A stretch of 64,000 bases of DNA from Streptomyces sp. ERV7 (GTDB lineage: Bacteria > Actinomycetota > Actinomycetes > Streptomycetales > Streptomycetaceae): contig NZ_LYOY01000040.1 in the NCBI RefSeq assembly GCF_001653515.1, positions 620,001 through 684,000 on the forward strand. The letters run 5' to 3'. Positions 25,925 to 35,711 of the stretch are shown piece after piece. Within the stretch, counting starts at the first letter, position 1; every line of letters begins with the position of its first letter. The notes below the pieces were generated by a model. The model ran no database searches. It was not told the DNA's origin and saw only the letters and a program-made list of their open reading frames with translations. Position numbers and translations under genes: made by a program.

Positions 25925-28900
25925 ATGCACCAAGACGAGCTTCGCTATGCGCTGCTCGGGCCGGTCAAGGTGGTCGACGGTATGGGGGAACCCGTACCGC
26001 TGACGCCGCAGCAGCGGGCGATCCTGGCGATACTGCTGGCACGGCGCGGCAGGACCGTCACCGCCGACGACCTCGTCGACGGTGTGTGGGGCCACCCCGC
26101 CCCGAAACGGGCCCTGTCCACGCTGCAGAGCCAGATCTTCGAGCTGCGCCGCAAACTGGAGCCCGGCCGCCGGCCGCGTACGCCCGCGGCGGTCCTGGTC
26201 TCCGCCCCCGGCGGCTATCGTCTGGTGACCGCCGAAGGCGTCTGCGACCTCGACCAGTTCGACCGGTATCTGGCCGAGGCCGAGCAAACGGCACGGGACG
26301 GTGACCGGGAGGGTACCCGCCGCCTCCTGCGCACAGCGCTCTCGTTGTGGCGCGGCCTGCCGCTCGCCGGAGTGCCCGGGCCGCATGCCGACAGCCTGCG
26401 GGATGCGCTCACCGAGCGGCGACTGACCGCCGTGGAGGCCCGTATCCGCCTCGACGTGGAGCTGGGTGCGCACGCCGGGAGCACCCCGGAGCTGGCGCTC
26501 CTCGTCGCCGAGCACCCGCTGCGCGAGGGCCTGCGGGCTCTGCTGATGCTCGCCCTCTACCGGGGCGGGCGCCAGGCGGAGGCGCTCGCCGCGTACGCCG
26601 ACGGCCGCTCGGTGCTCGCCGCCGAACTCGGCGTGGAGCCGGGTACGGAGCTGACCGACCTGTACCAGCGGATGCTGCGGGCCGATCCGTCCCTCGCCAC
26701 CGCCCCGGCCGTCACGGCGAGCGGTCCGCTCCGGGCGGACACACCCCAGGAGTCCACCACCGACGGGACGACGGAGGCGACGGCGGACTACCGGCACCCC
26801 ATACCCGCCCAACTCCCGGCGTCCCCGGCCGACTTCACCGGCCGTACAGCCGCGGCCGAGCACCTGCTGGCCGTGCTCGACGCCGACTCCCCGCAGATCG
26901 TCGTCTCCGCGATGTCGGGGCTCGGCGGCGTCGGCAAGACCGCACTCGCCCTGCACGCCGGGCATCGCGTCCGCGACCGCTACCCGGACGGCCAGCTCCA
27001 CGTCGACCTCGGCGGCACGTCCGCCGACCCCGTCGAACCGGCGGAGGTCCTGGGCCGGTTCCTGCGCGCCCTGGGCATCGGCGCCGTACCGGACGGACTC
27101 GACGAACGGGCGGCGCTCTACCGCTCCCTGCTCGCCGGGCGCCGCGTCCTGGTCCTCCTCGACAACGCGGCGGACGGCCGACAGGTGACGCCACTGCTGC
27201 CCGGCACCCCCGGCTGCGCCGCCCTGGTGACCAGCCGCGCCAGGCTCTCCCTGCCATCGGCCCGGGCATTCGAGCTGGACGTCTTCTCGGCCGGCGAGGC
27301 AGTGGCACTGCTGACCCGGATCGTCGGCCGGGCGCGGATCGCCGCCGAGCCGGAGGCCGCCGCCGAGCTGGTCGCCGCCTGCGGTCATCTGCCGCTCGCC
27401 GTACGCATCGTGGGCGCGCGCCTCGCCCAGCGCCCCGTCTGGACCGTCGCCGGGCTCGTGGACCGGCTGACCGAGGAGCAGCACAGGCTCGACCACATCA
27501 GGATCGGCGATCTGGCCGTCGACGCGACGTTCCGGCTCAGCTACGACCAGCTGACGCCCGACCTCGCGAGGGCTTTCCGCCTCGGCTCGCTCGCCGAGGG
27601 CCCGGCGCTGTCGGTGCCGATGGCCGCGGCGCTGCTCGACCGGGACGAGCGGCGCACCGAGTCCCTGCTCGAACAGCTCGTGGACGTAAGCCTGTTGGAG
27701 CCGTCGGGCGAGCGCCGCTACCGCTACCACGACCTGCTGCGCCTGTTCGCGCGGGCACGGGCCGAGGAGGCGGAGCCGGACACCGGGGGAACGCGGGCGC
27801 CGGGAGCGCCGAAGGGGTCGCAGGCCGACGCCGCGCTCGACCGTCTCGTCGACTTCTGCCTGGCCACCCTGCGGGGCGCCTACCGGCTGTCCCGCCCCGG
27901 CTGCACCACCCCGGACGCCATGGCACCGACGCGTGCGACCCCCGTCCCCTTCGACGACGCGGCGGCCGGGCAGGAGTGGGTGCGCGACGCGCTCGACACC
28001 CTGCTCGGGGTATTGCGGCAGGCGGCACGCAGAGGGGGAACACGGCTCGCACCCGCGGTCGATCTGCTCCTGGCCCTCGACCCGTTCGGCGAAAGCGACT
28101 TCCTGTGGCCGTACTTGAACGGGCCCGCCGCCGCGCTCGCCGACGCCGCCGCCCTGCGCGGCCGGCCGGCCGCCGAGATCCGCGCCCGCTACATGCTGGG
28201 CGGAGGCCTGTGGCAGGTCGGCCGCGGGGCCGAGGGGTGCGCCCAGGTGGACCGCGCGCTCGCGCTGTGCCGCGCCACGGGTGACGAGGTGATGCTCGGT
28301 CAACTTCTCAATGTGAGCGGACTGCTGGAGGTGACCGGAGCGACGGGCCTCCCCTGCCACGAGTCCGCCCTCGCCCTCTTCCAGGAGGGCGTCGCCGTAC
28401 ACGTCAGGCGCGGCAACCTCTGGGGAGAGCTGGAGACGCGCAACAACACCGCGCACCCCCTGCGGCAGTTGGGCCGTATGTCGGAGGCGCTGGACTGCCT
28501 CACGGACGCCCTCTCCCGCGCCACACCGCTCGGCTGGACGGTGGTACGCGCCTACGTCCAGTGCGGCCACGCGCGCACCCTTCTCAGCCTCGGCCGCCCC
28601 GCCGACGCGGTGGCGAGCTTCACGGAGGCCCTGGGCGGCTGCCGGGAGATCGGCTCCGAGCACGTGGAACTGCTCGTCGAACACGGCCTCGGCGAAGCCG
28701 CGCACGCGCTCGGCCGGTACGGACAGGCAGCGGCTCACCTGGAGCGCACCCTCTCCGGCGCGCAGCGGCTCGGCAACGACCCGCTGCGCGCCGGCGCACT
28801 GCTCGCCCTGGGCACCACCCTGTCCGCGGCCGGGCGGACCGAACGCGCGGATGCCTGTCTGCGCGCCGCCCACCACCTCCACGTACGCCTCGGCATGCCC

Positions 28901-28939
28901 CTACCGGAGCCGCTGGCCACGTACGGAACCGCCACTTGA
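25925..28939 (+). CDS. AfsR/SARP-family regulator with NB-ARC and TPR domains
   Basis: A 1004-residue large SARP. Residues ~5-95 form an OmpR-like winged helix (LRYALLGPVKVVDG, LTPQQRAILAILLARRG, SAPGGYRLV) and ~100-245 the bacterial transcriptional activation domain. An NB-ARC ATPase follows with P-loop MSGLGGVGKTALAL near residue 330 and RVLVLLDNAAD as Walker B. The last ~250 residues are TPR-like helices. This is the AfsR build. Such proteins activate secondary-metabolism genes by binding direct repeats near -35 boxes, gated by ATP and often by phosphorylation. The ATG at 25925 follows GGGGG. Neighbouring genes do not form an obvious biosynthetic cluster, so its targets may be elsewhere. 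Confidence 0.92.
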   Translation: MHQDELRYALLGPVKVVDGMGEPVPLTPQQRAILAILLARRGRTVTADDLVDGVWGHPAPKRALSTLQSQIFELRRKLEPGRRPRTPAAVLVSAPGGYRLVTAEGVCDLDQFDRYLAEAEQTARDGDREGTRRLLRTALSLWRGLPLAGVPGPHADSLRDALTERRLTAVEARIRLDVELGAHAGSTPELALLVAEHPLREGLRALLMLALYRGGRQAEALAAYADGRSVLAAELGVEPGTELTDLYQRMLRADPSLATAPAVTASGPLRADTPQESTTDGTTEATADYRHPIPAQLPASPADFTGRTAAAEHLLAVLDADSPQIVVSAMSGLGGVGKTALALHAGHRVRDRYPDGQLHVDLGGTSADPVEPAEVLGRFLRALGIGAVPDGLDERAALYRSLLAGRRVLVLLDNAADGRQVTPLLPGTPGCAALVTSRARLSLPSARAFELDVFSAGEAVALLTRIVGRARIAAEPEAAAELVAACGHLPLAVRIVGARLAQRPVWTVAGLVDRLTEEQHRLDHIRIGDLAVDATFRLSYDQLTPDLARAFRLGSLAEGPALSVPMAAALLDRDERRTESLLEQLVDVSLLEPSGERRYRYHDLLRLFARARAEEAEPDTGGTRAPGAPKGSQADAALDRLVDFCLATLRGAYRLSRPGCTTPDAMAPTRATPVPFDDAAAGQEWVRDALDTLLGVLRQAARRGGTRLAPAVDLLLALDPFGESDFLWPYLNGPAAALADAAALRGRPAAEIRARYMLGGGLWQVGRGAEGCAQVDRALALCRATGDEVMLGQLLNVSGLLEVTGATGLPCHESALALFQEGVAVHVRRGNLWGELETRNNTAHPLRQLGRMSEALDCLTDALSRATPLGWTVVRAYVQCGHARTLLSLGRPADAVASFTEALGGCREIGSEHVELLVEHGLGEAAHALGRYGQAAAHLERTLSGAQRLGNDPLRAGALLALGTTLSAAGRTERADACLRAAHHLHVRLGMPLPEPLATYGTAT

Positions 28940-29044
28940 GGGCCACGCGTCGCCCTGGACCTGTGTCTCGCCGGCCGCGTCCGCTCCCTCGGTGCGCGGG
29001 TGCGCGGGTATCGCATCCAGGTCGCGTCGCGCAGAGTACTCCCT

Positions 29045-29824
29045 ATGACGACACCCTCAGAAGTGTTCCGCTCCTTCGCCCGCACCCGGGCCTCGCTCGA
29101 CGGCGAGGAGGTCACGTACTGGTGGACCGGAGACGTGTACTCGTGGGCCCCGGACGAGCCCTACCAGCGCGTCTTCGGCTTCGAAGGGTTCAACGTCGCC
29201 CGCCTGGTGCAGGACGCCGAGGACGGTCCGGACGCCTACCGGCTGCTCACCCGCGAGGCCGCCTTCTACCTGGACCCCGTCACCCGCGAGATCCTGGAGG
29301 TCTGGCGGGACCTGCCCGTGGTGCACGTCTGGAACGACCCGGCCAACCAGAAGTGGCGCCCCTTCCCGATACCGAGGACCGAACTCGGCGGACAGGTCTG
29401 CTTCAGCGTGGAGATCCCGCTTGCCTACCCCTCGCCGCTGCCGGTGAGCCAGTACCCCGTCCACTCGGCCGGTGACACCTACAAGGCCCTGGAGCTCTTC
29501 CAGTTCTTCGCCGACCGCGCCGACCTGGCCGGTTCCGCGCCCGGCGTCCCGGCCACCATGTCGTGGACCCGGATGTCCCCGTGGCTTCCCTGGATGGCCC
29601 GTGGCCAACGGCCCGGCGGCCTCACCTTCCACTGCCGGGGGCGCAAGCTCGCTTCGTACGCCGAGGTCCCCGAACGCACCCGTGCCTACGTCGCCGACCG
29701 CCACCCGGAATTCGCCCATGCCCCGGAGAAGTGGAGCGAGCCGAACGAGACCAGCTGGACGTACTTCCGGAAGCTCAACCCTCCCGTACAGCTGCCCGCC
29801 GACGACGGGGACGCCCGACGATAG
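29045..29824 (+). CDS. DUF1838 family protein
   Basis: A 259-residue soluble protein, no signal peptide, rich in Trp and Tyr. Family-like blocks are EVTYWWTGDVYSW, RVFGFEGFNVARLV and a C-terminal WTYFRKLNPP. The DUF1838 family has no known function. The ATG at 29045 is used because the conserved part begins there (MTTPSEVFRSF); the Shine-Dalgarno is weak. The gene follows the SARP gene by about 105 bp on the same strand and precedes a methyltransferase, so co-transcription is possible. Confidence 0.78.
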   Translation: MTTPSEVFRSFARTRASLDGEEVTYWWTGDVYSWAPDEPYQRVFGFEGFNVARLVQDAEDGPDAYRLLTREAAFYLDPVTREILEVWRDLPVVHVWNDPANQKWRPFPIPRTELGGQVCFSVEIPLAYPSPLPVSQYPVHSAGDTYKALELFQFFADRADLAGSAPGVPATMSWTRMSPWLPWMARGQRPGGLTFHCRGRKLASYAEVPERTRAYVADRHPEFAHAPEKWSEPNETSWTYFRKLNPPVQLPADDGDARR

Positions 29825-29900
29825 GCAGCACTGGTGATAATCTGGCTTGCTGTCAGGTTGCTTGAGGCTTCGTTCCCTGCGTGCGGAGGTAGGAGCGGAA

Positions 29901-30545
29901 ATGACGCATTCGGCGGAGTACTGGAACCGTCGATATACCCATGGCGACATCGGCTGGACGCTCGCCCCCCATCCGCTGGCGGTCGCAGAGCTGGCGCTGG
30001 TGTCGCCGGACCCGGCCGCCGGCCCGGCAGCGCCGGGGCCCCGGGCCCTCGACCTCGGCGCGGGTGCCGGACGCCACACGCTGTGGCTCGCCCACCACGG
30101 TTGGCGGGTGACCGCCGTGGACTTCTCAGCGGCGGCACTGCAGCGCACGCGTCGGCAAGCAGCGGCCGAGGAGGTGGAGGTGACGACCGTCCTCGCGGAT
30201 CTGGCTTCCTACGAACCGCCGCAGGACACCTTCGGCCTCGCCCTCATCACGTACGTGCACATCGAACCGCCACAGCGGGCGGCACTCCTGGCCCGTGCGG
30301 CCAAGGCGCTGACCCGGGGCGGACGGCTGGTCATCGTGGGGCACCATCTCGACAACCTCGGCACGGGCCTCGAAGGCCCGTCCGATCCGGAGAGGATGTA
30401 CACCCCGGAGCGCCTCCGCGCGGAGCTGCCGGATCTCCGCATCGAACGCGCCGCGCGGGTGCCGCACACCGTCACCACCGAAACGGGCGAGCGCGAGGCG
30501 TACGCCACCGTGATCAGGGCCAGTCGACCGGCGAACACCGGGTAG
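29901..30545 (+). CDS. SAM-dependent methyltransferase (TehB-like)
   Basis: A 214-residue class I methyltransferase. It opens with the family's YWNRRYTHGDIGWTLAPHP block; motif I is ALDLGAGAGRHTLWLA, and an acidic residue (VTAVDFS) follows strand 2. Motifs beyond (LITYVHIEPPQRAALL) fit the tellurite/selenium or small-thiol methyltransferase group. The ATG at 29901 has AGGAG at good spacing. It converges on the MarR gene with only 21 bp between stops. Substrate unknown. Confidence 0.87.
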   Translation: MTHSAEYWNRRYTHGDIGWTLAPHPLAVAELALVSPDPAAGPAAPGPRALDLGAGAGRHTLWLAHHGWRVTAVDFSAAALQRTRRQAAAEEVEVTTVLADLASYEPPQDTFGLALITYVHIEPPQRAALLARAAKALTRGGRLVIVGHHLDNLGTGLEGPSDPERMYTPERLRAELPDLRIERAARVPHTVTTETGEREAYATVIRASRPANTG

Positions 30546-30566
30546 GCCGCCCCGCACCCGCCGCCC

Positions 30567-31034
30567 TCAGAGACCGGGCCCGCACATCACGAGACGCACC
30601 AGGATCTCCCGCAGGGCGTCACGTTCCTCGGCGGACAGGGGGCTGAGGAACTCCCGGTGGACCTCCGCCAGCACCTCCTGCGCCTCCCGGAGCCGTATGC
30701 CACCCCGTTCGGTCAGATGCAGCGCCAGGCTCCGGCGGTCGGGGCAGCGTCTGCGCTCCATCAGCCCCGTCCCCTCCAGCTTGTCGACCAGGGTGACGAC
30801 GGTCATCCGGTTGATGCGGAGCTTGCTGCCCACTGCCCGCTGGTTGAGGCCCGGTTCGGCCGCGACGACGCTCAGCACACCGAATTGACGCATCGTCACC
30901 TGGAGGGGCGACAGATCCCGTTCGACGGAACCCGTCACCACCTGGGCGGCCTTGCGCAACAGGAAGCCGTGCCACTGCTGAAGTCCTTCGAACAAGGGTG
31001 GATCCCCGACGCCGATTTCCCTGCTCACGGTCAT
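30567..31034 (-). CDS. MarR-family regulator
   Basis: A 155-residue winged-helix regulator. Helix-turn-helix and wing are seen at RAVGSKLRINRMTVVTLVDK and RRRCPDRRSLALHLTERG, flanked by the helical dimerisation ends. The ATG at 31034 is supported by conservation of the following residues and a GGAGGGG tract. It is divergent from an MFS transporter, the standard arrangement for a repressor of drug efflux. A perfect CTGTCT-TTT-AGACAG palindrome in the intervening region is the probable operator. Confidence 0.9.
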   Translation of the reverse strand: MTVSREIGVGDPPLFEGLQQWHGFLLRKAAQVVTGSVERDLSPLQVTMRQFGVLSVVAAEPGLNQRAVGSKLRINRMTVVTLVDKLEGTGLMERRRCPDRRSLALHLTERGGIRLREAQEVLAEVHREFLSPLSAEERDALREILVRLVMCGPGL

Positions 31035-31143
31035 TGCTCCGGCTCCCCTCCAGCGAGCGCCGGGCGCGGCGCGCGGTCTGCCCCAGAACATCTGACGGCC
31101 CGGCCGACGCCCCCCGGCGCCTCGGGTCCGACAGCAGCACTGA

Positions 31144-31158
31144 CTGTCTTTTAGACAG
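31144..31158. promoter_or_regulatory. Probable MarR operator
   Basis: Perfect inverted repeat CTGTCT/AGACAG with a 3-bp centre, 110 bp upstream of the MarR gene and 236 bp upstream of the MFS gene. Its size and AT-rich centre fit MarR binding sites. An imperfect second dyad (TTGAGACACGTCAA) follows about 20 bp on. Confidence 0.6.
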
Positions 31159-31394
31159 AAGACCAACGCCTTTGAGACACGTCAAGCCTTCAACAGCGGG
31201 ACCACACAGGCCGGTTGGAGTTCGTGAAGCTCTGCCCTCGCGTTGACGATTCCAGCCGGCCGCTCCATACTGACCCATCAGGTTCTCTGACTATCAGCGA
31301 TATTGATGAATTGGCCTTCCGGAACAGCCATGGAGGCTCGGGTGCACGCGACGATCGCAGCCCGTCAGCAGACCACCGAGCCGGAGGGAAGGCA

Positions 31395-32630
31395 GTGAAC
31401 AAGAGCACCACCGACGCCCAGGACATGCGGCTGATCTACGCGGGCTCCTTCCTCGGCAACTTCGACCGGATCGTGATCACCCCGCTGCTGCTGCCCGCGT
31501 CCAAGGGCCTGGGCGTCAGCCTCTCCTCCGTCACCATCGCCCTCACCGCTTACCTGCTGCTGTTCGGCCTGATGCAGCCCATCCACGGTCTCGTCTCCGA
31601 CGTCTACGGGCGCGTACGGGTCATGCGCGTGGCCCTGCTCGGCATGTGCGTGGCCGACCTGGTCTCCGCTCTCGCCCCCAACCTGGGCGTGCTCATCCTC
31701 GGACGCGCGCTCGCGGGCGCGTCGGCGGCCGCCCTGCTGCCGGTGATGGTCGCGTACGTGGGCGACCGGCTGCCCTTCGCCCAGCGGCAGCGGACCGTGG
31801 CGAGCGTGCTCGCGGCCGGGGCCGTCGGGACGGCCGCGGCGACCGTCGTCGCGGGTGTGTTCACCCATCTGTGGAACTGGCGCGCGGCGATCCTGCTGGT
31901 GGCGATCTGCTCGCCCCTGCTCGTCCTCGCCTTCGGCCGCCTGCCGGAGGCATCCGCCCCGGCCCCCAGCGGCACGAGCGTCGGAGCCCGGCTCCACATG
32001 GTCTTCCGTATCGGCTGGTTCCGCTTCCTGGTGGCCTTCGCGCTCTTCGAAGGCGCGGCCATGCTGGGCTTCTTCAACTTCCTCAACACCGCGCTGCAGG
32101 CGGGCGGACACAGCGTCGTGTACGCCGGCCTGGTCACCGGCAGCTACGGCCTTGCCGCGGTGGCGGGCGGCGTGGCGGTCCGCGCCCTGGCCCAGCGGGT
32201 GACGGCGGCCACCCACTTCGCCGTCGGCAGCGTCCTGCTCGGCGTGGGCTATCTGGTCTGCGTGCCCACCCAGTCGATGGCGACCGTACTGACCGCCAGC
32301 GTGCTGTCCGGGCTCGCCTTCGCGCTGGTGCAGTCCACCGTGCAGACCTGGGGAACCGAGGTCGCGCCGCCCCAAGTACGGGGCATCGCCACCTCTCTGG
32401 TGGCATGTGCCGTCTACACCGGGGCGGCCCTCAGCACATATCTGGTGAGCGGGCTGGCGGACGACAAGCGCTTCGGCACGCTCTTCGCGATCGCCGCGGC
32501 CGTCACCCTGCCCGTGGCACTCGTCGGACCGGTCGCCCGCGCGCGGTTCTCGGCCTCCTTGGCCCTGCGCCAGGACCAGCCCCTCCCGGCCGGGCCACCG
32601 CCGGCGCGTCCCACGAGGCAGAACCCCTGA
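31395..32630 (+). CDS. MFS transporter
   Basis: A 411-residue major facilitator with about 12 membrane helices. The loop 2-3 motif SDVYGRVRVMRVALLG (family form G-x-x-x-D-R-x-G-R-R/K) is present, as is LILGRALAGASAAALLPVM in helix 4. The GTG at 31395 follows GGAGGG. The protein fits drug/metabolite proton antiporters. Divergence from a MarR repressor with a palindrome between suggests substrate-inducible efflux. Confidence 0.9.
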   Translation: MNKSTTDAQDMRLIYAGSFLGNFDRIVITPLLLPASKGLGVSLSSVTIALTAYLLLFGLMQPIHGLVSDVYGRVRVMRVALLGMCVADLVSALAPNLGVLILGRALAGASAAALLPVMVAYVGDRLPFAQRQRTVASVLAAGAVGTAAATVVAGVFTHLWNWRAAILLVAICSPLLVLAFGRLPEASAPAPSGTSVGARLHMVFRIGWFRFLVAFALFEGAAMLGFFNFLNTALQAGGHSVVYAGLVTGSYGLAAVAGGVAVRALAQRVTAATHFAVGSVLLGVGYLVCVPTQSMATVLTASVLSGLAFALVQSTVQTWGTEVAPPQVRGIATSLVACAVYTGAALSTYLVSGLADDKRFGTLFAIAAAVTLPVALVGPVARARFSASLALRQDQPLPAGPPPARPTRQNP

Positions 32631-32776
32631 CATCTGGATCCCCGCGCTCCCCACGGGACAGGACCGACGCCAGGGCGTTCGCGGCGCGTCGGGTGGCATT
32701 CACCCCGATGACTCATCACGTTCGCGGGGAGCCATCAGCTTGGCCACAGTCACATGTCTGCAGGCCAGGAGGCCCG

Positions 32777-34141
32777 ATGTCGTCCCACGCGCACACCCAG
32801 CGCACCATACGCCGCTCCCTCGCCGCGGGCGTGCCCCTCGCCCTGCTCGCGGCGATCACCGTGACCGGCACCGCTGCTGGCGCGCCGGGTCCCGCGTCCG
32901 GTGACGGGAACCGGGACACGCGGGTCGTGGGGACCGCGACCCTCGGGGACATCCCGCTCGGCCCGTTCAGCAACACCCTGCTGCCCGGTTCGGTCGCGGA
33001 CGACCGCGGCATCGACCTCGGCGGGATCGGCAGCGACCTCTACCCCGCCGCGCGCAAGGGCGAGTTCTGGACGGTGACCGACCGCGGCCCCAACGGCCAG
33101 ATCAAGGTGGACGGCACCAAGCGCCGCACCTTCCCGGTCCCCGGCTTCGACCCGGCGATCGTCAGGATCCGTGTCTCGGGCCACCGCGTGCAGGTCCTCA
33201 AGGCGATCCCGATCACCACGCGCTCCGGCAGACCCGTCACCGGTCTGCCCAACCAGGCCTCGCGCGACGAGGCCCCGTACACGTACGACGCGAAGACGCC
33301 GCTCCCGTACGACCCGAACGGCCTGGACACCGAAGGGATCGTGCGCGCGGCCGACGGCTCGTTCTGGCTCGCCGACGAGTACGGGCCCTCGCTCGTGCAC
33401 GTCTCCGCGCGGGGAAGGGTCCTCACGCGATACGTCCCCAAGGGGCTCGCCCTCAAGGGCGCCGACTACCCCGTCGTGGAGTCGCTGCCCGCCATTCTGC
33501 TGAAGCGCAAGACCAACCGGGGCTTCGAGGGCCTGGCCCAACTCCCGGGCGGCGACCTGGTCCTCGCCGTACAGAGTCCGCTGTCCGTGCCGGACGCGGC
33601 CGCGGGCAACGACTCCCGCAACACGCGCCTGCTGCGCTTCTCCCCGAAGAAGCGTGCCGTGACGGCCGAGTACGCCTACCGCTTCGACCCGGTGGACGTC
33701 GTCGACCCGGGCCAGCACGACACCTCCGAACTCAAGATCTCCTCCCTGGTGGCGATCGGCGGCAACAGGCTCCTGGTGCAGGAACGCACCGACAAGACCT
33801 CTCGCCTGCACCGGGTCACCCTCCCGCACGGACCGGGCATCCTGAACAGCGCCTGGGACGACCCGGCGACCTCCCCCTCGTACGAGCAGCTGGACGACCC
33901 CACAGCGGCCGGAGCGCCGGTACTGCGCAAAACCCTCGTGGCCGACTTCGGCAAGGTCCCGGGCGTGCCCGGCAAGATCGAGGGCGTCGCACCGACCGGC
34001 CCGGACACCCTCGCGCTCATCAACGACAACGACTTCGGTATGACGGACGGCCCCGAGGCCTTCGACCCGCGCGGCCGACTGGTGGACAGCGGCGTCGAGA
34101 CTACGGTGACGTACGTACGCCTGTCCGGGCCGCTGCGCTAG
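32777..34141 (+). CDS. Secreted esterase-like/phytase-like propeller protein
   Basis: A 454-residue secreted protein. The ATG at 32777 has AGGAGG four bases upstream, followed by a signal peptide (RSLAAGVPLALLAAITV, cleavage near TAAGA). The rest matches the 'esterase-like activity of phytase' beta-propeller family: SDLYPAARKGEFWTVTDRGP, LDTEGIVRAADGSFWLADEY, RGFEGLAQLP and LALINDNDFGM, the last typical of these alkaline-phosphatase-neighbour proteins. The likely role is extracellular phosphoester or ester turnover, calcium-dependent (family inference). Confidence 0.88.
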   Translation: MSSHAHTQRTIRRSLAAGVPLALLAAITVTGTAAGAPGPASGDGNRDTRVVGTATLGDIPLGPFSNTLLPGSVADDRGIDLGGIGSDLYPAARKGEFWTVTDRGPNGQIKVDGTKRRTFPVPGFDPAIVRIRVSGHRVQVLKAIPITTRSGRPVTGLPNQASRDEAPYTYDAKTPLPYDPNGLDTEGIVRAADGSFWLADEYGPSLVHVSARGRVLTRYVPKGLALKGADYPVVESLPAILLKRKTNRGFEGLAQLPGGDLVLAVQSPLSVPDAAAGNDSRNTRLLRFSPKKRAVTAEYAYRFDPVDVVDPGQHDTSELKISSLVAIGGNRLLVQERTDKTSRLHRVTLPHGPGILNSAWDDPATSPSYEQLDDPTAAGAPVLRKTLVADFGKVPGVPGKIEGVAPTGPDTLALINDNDFGMTDGPEAFDPRGRLVDSGVETTVTYVRLSGPLR

Positions 34142-34194
34142 ACCATCCGACCCGTTGTGCGAATCGGCATTTCATGCCCTCTCCCAGGGGTCGA

Positions 34195-34200
34195 TACGGT
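34195..34200 (+). promoter_or_regulatory. -10 box of a leaderless transcript (amidase)
   Basis: TACGGT lies six bases before the ATG at 34207, with a weak TTCATG -35 (34171-34176) at 18-bp spacing and no Shine-Dalgarno. Transcription would start at or next to the ATG. Confidence 0.5.
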
Positions 34201-34206
34201 CGACTC

Positions 34207-35658
34207 ATGGACGGGAACTTTGCGACGGCGGAGGAACTCGCGGCTGCCCTGCGCGCCGGTGAGGTGACCTCGGCGGAACTGACCGACGAGGCGATCGCCC
34301 GTATCGAGCGGGACGACCGGGCGATCAACGCGATCTGTGTGCCGGACTTCGACCGCGCGCGGGCCGCCGCGCGCGGTGCCGACCGGGCGCGCGCCCGCGG
34401 CGAGGACCGGCCACTTCTCGGCATACCGGTGACGGTCAAGGAGTCCTACAACATCGCGGGGCTGCCCACGACTTGGGGCATGGCGCCGCACCGGGACTTC
34501 GTGCCGGCCGAGGACGCGGTGCAGGTGTCACGGCTCAAGGCCGCCGGCGCGGTGGTGCTCGGCAAGACCAATGTGCCGGTGGGACTGCAGGATGTGCAGA
34601 GCTTCAACGAGATCTACGGCACCACCAACAACCCGTGGGATCACGGCCGTACGTCGGGTGGCTCCTCCGGCGGATCGGCGGCCGCCCTGGCGGCCGGGTT
34701 CGGCGCGCTGTCCATCGGATCCGACATCGCCGGTTCGTTGCGCACCCCCGCACACTTCTGCGGTGTCTACGCCCACAAGCCGTCGCTGGGGCTGGCGGCG
34801 ATCCGCGGTATGGTCCCGCCGCACGCGCCGGCGCTGCCGGTCGACTCCGACCTCGCCGTCGTCGGTCCCATGGCGCGCACGGCCCGCGACCTCGCGCTGC
34901 TGCTCGACGTCATGGCCGGACCGGACCCGCTGACGCTCGGTGTGGCGCACGACGTGGCGCTGCCGCCCGCGCGGCACGAGCGGCTGGGCGACTTCCGGGT
35001 CCTGGTCCTCGACGATCATCCGCTCATTCCGACCGGGTCCGCCGTGCGGGCGGGCGTGAGCCGGGTGGCCGACGCGCTTGCCGACGGCGGCGCCCGCGTC
35101 GAGCGGCGCAGCCCGCTTCTGCCCGATCTGACCGAAGCCGCGACGCTCTACACGCAGTTGCATTTCTCGGGTGCCGTCGCGCGCTTTCCCCCGGAGGCGT
35201 ACGAGCGGCTGCGGGCCCGCGCCGCCCGACTGGGCGCGGATGACCGGAGTCTCGACGCCGCGCGGCTGCGCGCCATGGTGTTCAGCCACCGCGACTGGCT
35301 GGAAGCGAACAGCCGCCGCGAGCTCCACCGCCACGGCTGGCGGCGGCTCTTCGCCGAGTTCGACGCCGTGGTGTGTCCCATCACGCCCACTCCCGCGTTC
35401 CCGCACGACCACGACCCCGATGCGATGGGACGCCGGCTCGACATCGACGGCGTCGCGTACCCGTACTTCGACCAGCTCGTCTGGGCCGGTGTGGCCACCA
35501 TGCCCGGTCTGCCCGCCACCGCCGTACCGGCGGGCCGGTCCCCCGAGGGTCTGCCGGTGGGAGTGCAGCTCATCGGCCCGATGTTCGAGGACCGTACCCC
35601 GCTGCGGCTGGCCGAACTGCTTGAGCAGAGGATCGGCGGCTTCCAGGCACCGAAGTAG
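34207..35658 (+). CDS. Amidase signature-family enzyme
   Basis: A 483-residue amidase with the complete Ser-cisSer-Lys triad: Lys in PVTVKESYN (about residue 77), cis-Ser in the Gly/Ser-rich TSGGSSGGSAAA (about 150-160), and the nucleophile in SIGSDIAGSLR (about 175). No signal peptide. Such enzymes hydrolyse amides such as aryl-amides, indole-acetamide or nylon-type oligomers; the substrate is not evident. The message looks leaderless. It converges on the beta-lactamase gene. Confidence 0.92.
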   Translation: MDGNFATAEELAAALRAGEVTSAELTDEAIARIERDDRAINAICVPDFDRARAAARGADRARARGEDRPLLGIPVTVKESYNIAGLPTTWGMAPHRDFVPAEDAVQVSRLKAAGAVVLGKTNVPVGLQDVQSFNEIYGTTNNPWDHGRTSGGSSGGSAAALAAGFGALSIGSDIAGSLRTPAHFCGVYAHKPSLGLAAIRGMVPPHAPALPVDSDLAVVGPMARTARDLALLLDVMAGPDPLTLGVAHDVALPPARHERLGDFRVLVLDDHPLIPTGSAVRAGVSRVADALADGGARVERRSPLLPDLTEAATLYTQLHFSGAVARFPPEAYERLRARAARLGADDRSLDAARLRAMVFSHRDWLEANSRRELHRHGWRRLFAEFDAVVCPITPTPAFPHDHDPDAMGRRLDIDGVAYPYFDQLVWAGVATMPGLPATAVPAGRSPEGLPVGVQLIGPMFEDRTPLRLAELLEQRIGGFQAPK

Positions 35659-35711
35659 GGCGTACTGCGCCTCGGCCCGGCCACAAGCACCCGGAAGGGG
35701 CCCGCTTCCGC

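Noticed and set aside
25802..28882. 1026-codon frame opposite the SARP gene
   Set aside because: Antisense shadow of a clear multidomain regulator.
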